64,000 nt of DNA, from the NCBI RefSeq assembly GCF_963674925.1, contig NZ_OY771647.1:1813501-1877500 (forward strand), in the 5' to 3' direction. Each line of letters starts with the position of its first letter. Within the stretch, counting starts at the first letter, position 1. The notes beneath the pieces are model-generated. The model had not been told where the DNA came from, ran no database searches, and worked only from the letters and a program-made list of their open reading frames with translations. Of this stretch, positions 59,958 to 64,000 are shown piece after piece. Both the position numbers and the translations under genes were made by a program. This DNA comes from an uncultured Draconibacterium sp. (lineage in GTDB: Bacteria; Bacteroidota; Bacteroidia; Bacteroidales; Prolixibacteraceae).

Positions 59958-60409
59958 TATGCCCAAAATTTTATGATTCCATTCTCCTAAAATATACATC
60001 TGGCCATTAATTTAGTTTGCTGGTTTATACTACGCTGTGTTTTTTGATACTTTGATAGAAAAAACTGTTTTTAACTAATAAGCTCTAAAGTTTCTGAAAT
60101 GCAATGGTTAAGAATTTAAACTTTGGATATAGAAATGCTTTCAATTGCCTGTTTTTGAGGTGTTTCGGGGAATGATGTCAGGAATACTGATTTCCGTCAC
60201 ACAGTGTTTTTTAACATCTTTTGTCTTGTGTTTAAGGTGTTGAAAACCAAAGAGAAAAGACTATGGGTAAATCTTTGGAAAAGCTTGTTATTTATTTTTT
60301 TACTTCTCTACCTTTGCCAAACAATCATTTTTTGATTGCAAAAGTTCATAAATGAATATGATTTTTAATGGGGCAGCCGCACGTTGGTTGTCCTCTAATT
60401 TTTAACCTT
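59958..60409. other. Long intergenic region upstream of gdhA
   Basis: About 450 AT-rich bases without a supportable gene. The first 320 show nothing recognisable. The last 125 contain the gdhA promoter and a leader hairpin (listed separately). The length leaves room for a regulator-binding site of nitrogen control or for a small RNA, but I cannot point to either. Confidence 0.5.
60285..60338 (+). promoter_or_regulatory. gdhA promoter and 5' leader hairpin
   Basis: TTG at 60285-60287, a 21-nt spacer and TACCTTTG at 60309-60316 match the Bacteroidota consensus. The predicted transcript starts near 60322 and opens with the stem CAATCA / TGATTG (60322-60327 and 60333-60338), which could protect the mRNA 5' end. 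The leader to the ATG at 60410 is about 88 nt. Confidence 0.7.
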
Positions 60410-61744
60410 ATGAAAACAGATATAAATGAATTCATCGCGAATTTGGAGCACAGAACTCCGGGGGAAAATGAATTTCACCAGGCGGTAGAAGAAGTAATTG
60501 GTTCGGTTTGGGATTTTTACGAAAAGAATCCGCGTTACCAACGTGCTAAAATTCTGGAACGTATGGTTGAACCCGAGCGGGTAATTATGTTCCGTGTTCC
60601 TTGGGTCGACGATCGGGGAGAAGTACAAATCAACCGTGGTTACCGGGTTGAGTTTAACTCTGCACTGGGACCTTACAAAGGAGGTTTGAGGTTTCACGCC
60701 AGTGTAACTCTGAGTATTTTGAAGTTTTTAGGATTTGAACAAACTTTTAAAAATAGTCTTACCACTTTGCCAATGGGCGGAGGAAAAGGCGGCTCAGACT
60801 TTAGTCCAAAAGGTAAAAGCGATGGCGAAATCATGAGGTTTTGCCAGAGTTTTATGACGGAATTGTATCGCCACATCGGGCCACATACCGATGTCCCTGC
60901 CGGTGATATTGGCGTGGGCGGACGTGAGATTGGCTACTTGTTTGGACAATACAAAAGAATTAAAAACGAATTCACCGGAGTATTAACCGGAAAAGGTTTG
61001 GCCTGGGGCGGAAGTTTAATTCGTCCGGAAGCAACTGGTTTTGGCGCTGTGTATTTTGCACAACACATGTTGCATCGGGTTGGAAAAGATATTGAAGGTC
61101 AGACAATTTCGGTATCTGGCTTTGGAAACGTTGCCTGGGGAGCCATCTCAAAAATTAATGAGCTTGGCGGAAAGGTGGTAACCATTTCAGGGCCTGATGG
61201 CTACATTTACGATAAGAATGGAATTAGTGGCGATAAAGTGGAGTACCTGCTTGAGTTACGAGCTACAAATAATGACATTGTTTCGCCGTATGCCGAAGAA
61301 TTTGATGCCGAGTTTGTTGCCGGGAAACGCCCTTGGGAAGTGCCGGTTGATTTGGCAATGCCTTGTGCCACCGAAAACGAAGTTGGTTTGGAAGATGCAA
61401 AAGAGCTGGCTAAAAATGGTTGTAAACTATTGGCCGAAGCATCGAATATGGGATGTACTGCTGATGCGGTTGACTTTTTAAGCGAAGCGATGGATTATGC
61501 ACCTGGAAAAGCAGTAAATGCCGGAGGAGTTGCTGTTTCCGGGTTGGAAATGTCGCAAAACAGTATGCGGATTAACTGGCCGCGCGAAGAAGTGGACGAG
61601 CGTTTAAAGGGAATTATGAAAGCAATTCACGAAACTTGCGTCAGCTATGGCACAAAAGGGGAAAAGGTTGATTATGTAAAAGGTGCTAACGTTGGCGGTT
61701 TTGTAAAAGTAGCCGAAGCGATGCTGGCACAGGGAGTTGTTTAG
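60410..61744 (+). CDS. gdhA: NADP-specific glutamate dehydrogenase
   Basis: Catalyses reductive amination of 2-oxoglutarate to glutamate. 444 residues from the ATG at 60410 (MKTDINEFIANLE), the usual length for hexameric bacterial GDH; an in-frame ATG at 60368 would add 14 residues that do not look native. Motifs: GPYKGGLRFHASV, the substrate Lys in LPMGGGKGGSDF, DVPAGDIGVGGREIG and the NAD(P) loop SGFGNVAWGA. A single gene with its own promoter, leader hairpin and terminator. Coenzyme specificity is by similarity only. Confidence 0.95.
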   Translation: MKTDINEFIANLEHRTPGENEFHQAVEEVIGSVWDFYEKNPRYQRAKILERMVEPERVIMFRVPWVDDRGEVQINRGYRVEFNSALGPYKGGLRFHASVTLSILKFLGFEQTFKNSLTTLPMGGGKGGSDFSPKGKSDGEIMRFCQSFMTELYRHIGPHTDVPAGDIGVGGREIGYLFGQYKRIKNEFTGVLTGKGLAWGGSLIRPEATGFGAVYFAQHMLHRVGKDIEGQTISVSGFGNVAWGAISKINELGGKVVTISGPDGYIYDKNGISGDKVEYLLELRATNNDIVSPYAEEFDAEFVAGKRPWEVPVDLAMPCATENEVGLEDAKELAKNGCKLLAEASNMGCTADAVDFLSEAMDYAPGKAVNAGGVAVSGLEMSQNSMRINWPREEVDERLKGIMKAIHETCVSYGTKGEKVDYVKGANVGGFVKVAEAMLAQGVV

Positions 61745-61778
61745 TCCGGTTAAGAAATACTTAATATTGATAATATAA

Positions 61779-61815
61779 AAACATCCGTCCGGATTTCGGA
61801 CGGATGTTTTATTTT
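61779..61815 (+). terminator. Terminator after gdhA
   Basis: The perfect stem ACATCCGTCCG / CGGACGGATGT with loop GATTT is followed by TTTATTTT; an A-run before it makes it possibly bidirectional. Confidence 0.88.
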
Positions 61816-62022
61816 ACCTGCCATTCAGCGATGCTGCAAACTCCGAAAGTGAAAATTTAATTTTTAGGTAAAGTTGAAAAGAGGGTAAGGAACAAACACT
61901 TTCTTACTTTTGTCGGCAATTAAGGTTTAATTGTCTGATTTCGCAGAATAGAATAACAGAAGTAATAACTAAAGAATAGATAGGAAAGCAGGCAATAGTT
62001 AGCTTAAGGTAAAAGTACCTAG

Positions 62023-62787
62023 ATGTTAATAGATACACATTCTCATATATATTCAGAAGATTTTATTCACGATCGGGACGAAGCATTAAGGCGGGCTGAT
62101 GAGAGTGGAATCAAAAAGATTATTCTTCCGAACATTGATTCCGGCTCGATAAAACATATGCTTGATTTAGCAGGTGCTTATCCAAATTTATGCTTTCCGC
62201 TTATTGGTTTGCATCCAACTTCGGTAGAAGAAGACTACGAAGAGGAGTTGGAGGCCATTGAATACTGGTTGCAACGACGGAAATTCTATGGAATTGGAGA
62301 GATCGGCATCGATTTATATTGGGAAAGCAAATATGAACAGGAACAAAAAGAGGCTTTCCGTTATCAGATACGTTTGGCAAAAAAGCTGGACTTGCCCATT
62401 GTCGTACACGTGCGCAAGTCTTTCGATCAGACCTACGAAATTGTAAAGGAAGAGCAAGACGGAACGTTGCGTGGAATCTTTCATTGTTTTAGCGGAACGG
62501 TGGAGGAAGCACAAAAAATTACAGAACTGGGATTCTTACTTGGAATTGGTGGGGTCGTTACGTTTAAAAACAGCGATCTTGACGAAGTAATCAAAGAAAT
62601 CGATCCGCATCATCTTGTTCTCGAAACCGATTCGCCTTACCTGGCACCGGTTCCAAAAAGGGGTAAACGCAACGAGAGTTCTTATCTTATTCATGTAGCA
62701 CAGAAAGTGGCTGACGTATACCGCTTACCGCTTACTCGTATTGCCGAAATTACCACCACCAATGCCCGTAATTTATTTGGAATTTAA
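62023..62787 (+). CDS. TatD family metal-dependent hydrolase (DNase)
   Basis: A 254-residue TIM-barrel hydrolase of the TatD/YcfH type, a metal-dependent 3'-5' DNase or related phosphoesterase in the cytoplasm. Metal ligands are visible in DTHSHIYSEDF (His-x-His), GEIGIDLYW (Glu), VHVRKSF (His), FHCFSG (His) and ETDSPYLAP (Asp). It is followed 28 bp later by the asparaginase gene, so the two are probably co-transcribed. A -7-like TACTTTTG lies at 61905-61912, giving a leader of about 105 nt. Confidence 0.93.
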   Translation: MLIDTHSHIYSEDFIHDRDEALRRADESGIKKIILPNIDSGSIKHMLDLAGAYPNLCFPLIGLHPTSVEEDYEEELEAIEYWLQRRKFYGIGEIGIDLYWESKYEQEQKEAFRYQIRLAKKLDLPIVVHVRKSFDQTYEIVKEEQDGTLRGIFHCFSGTVEEAQKITELGFLLGIGGVVTFKNSDLDEVIKEIDPHHLVLETDSPYLAPVPKRGKRNESSYLIHVAQKVADVYRLPLTRIAEITTTNARNLFGI

Positions 62788-62815
62788 TAACTTGCAGGCC
62801 TAATAAAAAACTGCA

Positions 62816-63859
62816 ATGACCACAAAAACTGCCAAAAAGACTTCTATATTAATAATATATACCGGAGGTACCATTGGTATGGTTCAGGATCCCAGGAATG
62901 GGGCCTTAAGACCTGTAAAGTTTGATAAAATTCAGGAAGTGGTTCCTGAGTTGAAAAAGTTCGATTTCATAATAAAGACTATCACTTTTAGCCCTGCTCT
63001 CGATTCTTCCAATATGAATCCGATTTCGTGGATTAAAATTGCAAAAACTATCGAACGACATTATAATGCATACGATGGTTTTGTTGTTTTGCACGGAACC
63101 GATACGATGGCTTATACAGCTTCGGCCTTAAGTTATATGTTCGAGAACCTGGACAAACCAATCATTTTAACCGGATCGCAACTGCCGATTGGGGTAATTC
63201 GAACCGATGGAAAAGAAAACCTGATTACGGCGGTAGAAATTGCGGCCGAAAAAGTTCAGGGAGAATGCCTTGTACCCGAAGTGTGTATTTATTTTGATTT
63301 TAAATTGTATCGCGGAAACCGTACTTTAAAGCGCGATGCCGAATTGTTTAGTGCGTTTCGTTCGGTGAATTATCCAGCCTTGGCTGTGGCCGGAATCGAC
63401 ATAAAATATAGTATCGAATTTATTCATTATCCTGAGAATAAGGGGATTTTAAAAGTAAATACCGATTTTGATGACAATGTAGTTATCCTGAAAATATTTC
63501 CCGGGATTAACCAGAACGTTTTTAATTCAGTGCTAAATACTCCCGGCTTAAAAGGTGTTGTGCTTGAGACTTTTGGCTCCGGCAATGTGCCTACGTCACG
63601 TTGGCTGATTAATGCCATTAAGCGAGCCATTAAACGTGGCATTGTGGTATTAAATGTTACGCAATGCCAGGGAGGAAAGGTGGTTATGGGGCAGTATCAA
63701 ACAAGTGTTGAGTTACTTAATGCAGGTGTAGTTTCCGCAAAAGATATGACCACTGAAGCGGCAGTTACAAAGCTGATGTTTTTGCTTGGGCAAGGCCTTA
63801 AACCTGAAGAAATCAAAATGTACCTCAATAAAAGTCTGCGCGGGGAAATTAGTGAATAG
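62816..63859 (+). CDS. Type I L-asparaginase
   Basis: A 347-residue cytoplasmic asparaginase that hydrolyses asparagine to aspartate and ammonia. The two catalytic triads are recognisable: the first Thr in IYTGGTIGMV and the second Thr-Asp in VVLHGTDTMAYTAS. A further conserved region is PIILTGSQLPI, and the Lys ligand follows in AVEIAAEKVQG after it. No signal peptide, so it is type I. The order tatD-asparaginase is frequent in Bacteroidota. Confidence 0.94.
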   Translation: MTTKTAKKTSILIIYTGGTIGMVQDPRNGALRPVKFDKIQEVVPELKKFDFIIKTITFSPALDSSNMNPISWIKIAKTIERHYNAYDGFVVLHGTDTMAYTASALSYMFENLDKPIILTGSQLPIGVIRTDGKENLITAVEIAAEKVQGECLVPEVCIYFDFKLYRGNRTLKRDAELFSAFRSVNYPALAVAGIDIKYSIEFIHYPENKGILKVNTDFDDNVVILKIFPGINQNVFNSVLNTPGLKGVVLETFGSGNVPTSRWLINAIKRAIKRGIVVLNVTQCQGGKVVMGQYQTSVELLNAGVVSAKDMTTEAAVTKLMFLLGQGLKPEEIKMYLNKSLRGEISE

Positions 63860-63930
63860 CAAAGTTTTTTTTTCACAATTTTTTATTAATTTGCAGCCCT
63901 CATTTTTGGGAGGCCGCGCTAACGAATACT

Positions 63931-64000
63931 GGAGAGGTGCAGGAGTGGCTGAACTGGCACGCCTGGAAAGCGTGTGTACCCCGAAAGGGTACCGAGGGTT
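63931..64000 (+). tRNA. tRNA-Ser(GGA), truncated at the window end
   Basis: The sequence from 63931 begins with a 7-base acceptor strand (GGAGAGG), then a D-arm, an anticodon stem CACGC / GCGTG with loop CTGGAAA (anticodon GGA at 63965-63967), and a long variable arm pairing TACCC with GGGTA. The long variable arm confirms serine. The T-arm and 3' acceptor strand are beyond the window. A promoter-like TTAATTTG lies about 40 bp upstream. Confidence 0.9.

Noticed and set aside
1..64000. CRISPR arrays, insertion sequences, integrases, prophage genes or toxin-antitoxin pairs
   Set aside because: No regularly spaced direct repeats, transposase or integrase motifs, phage structural genes or small paired genes were seen.

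Overview
The window is a stretch of chromosome from a member of the phylum Bacteroidota. The best fit is a marine-type Bacteroidales/Marinilabiliales organism (Prolixibacteraceae-like). The evidence is a gldJ-porU-porV type IX secretion (T9SS) cluster, two proteins with T9SS C-terminal sorting domains, the Bacteroidota promoter signature TTG-N17-23-TAnnTTTG before many genes, a long-form urocanase, a Bacteroides-type hexokinase, an RprXY-like two-component pair, the acpP-fabF-rnc order, and intergenic inverted repeats of the kind common in this phylum. The species call is inference. There is no phage, insertion sequence, integrase or CRISPR array. The window is mostly core genome.

Layout. 1-3.3 kb: CCA-adding enzyme, thioredoxin, murF. 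3.3-11.3 kb: gldJ diverging from porU-porV, followed by ispF, a CoA-binding protein and a second thioredoxin-like protein. 11.4-15.6 kb: hutU, then lemA with two TPM-domain proteins, interleaved with short repeat elements. 15.6-16.0 kb: a noncoding stretch with a candidate small RNA between terminators. 16.0-19.4 kb: zinc-ribbon protein, Nif3-like protein, MerR regulator, M23 peptidase. 19.6-28.1 kb: alaS, a fused ResB-CcsA cytochrome c maturation protein, a long-chain acyl-CoA synthetase and a small membrane protein. 28.3-38.4 kb: an accessory region holding a nucleoside hydrolase broken by one stop codon, an unrecognised protein, hexokinase, fucosidase, a beta-propeller lipoprotein that has lost its stop codon, beta-hexosaminidase, a cation diffusion transporter and a LytS/LytR-type sensor pair. 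38.6-47.7 kb: ExbB-like protein, LAB_N protein, rnc-fabF-acpP, purN, rprXY-like pair, lepA, molybdenum-carrier-like protein. 47.8-53.3 kb: exported aldo/keto reductase, deoC, a T9SS-secreted phospholipase-D-like protein, a minimal sorting-domain protein, kdsB. 53.5-59.9 kb: sigma-54 activator, lptE, TPR-like protein, secG, then groES-groEL. 60.4-64.0 kb: gdhA, tatD, asparaginase, and a tRNA-Ser(GGA) cut by the window end.

How the genes fit together. Envelope biogenesis dominates: murF, M23 peptidase, kdsB, lptE, secG, the T9SS parts and two cargo-type proteins. A glycan-scavenging group (GH29, GH20, hexokinase) lies next to them. The most interesting noncoding signal is a 17-bp near-palindrome, TGACAGAAAGnCnGTCA, found both over the predicted promoter of the sigma-54 activator-lptE-secG operon and upstream of groESL. 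It suggests one regulator links envelope assembly and chaperonin expression. Two recently damaged genes (a nonsense codon and a stop-loss frameshift) and a candidate small RNA are also worth checking. No clearly novel multi-gene system was found.
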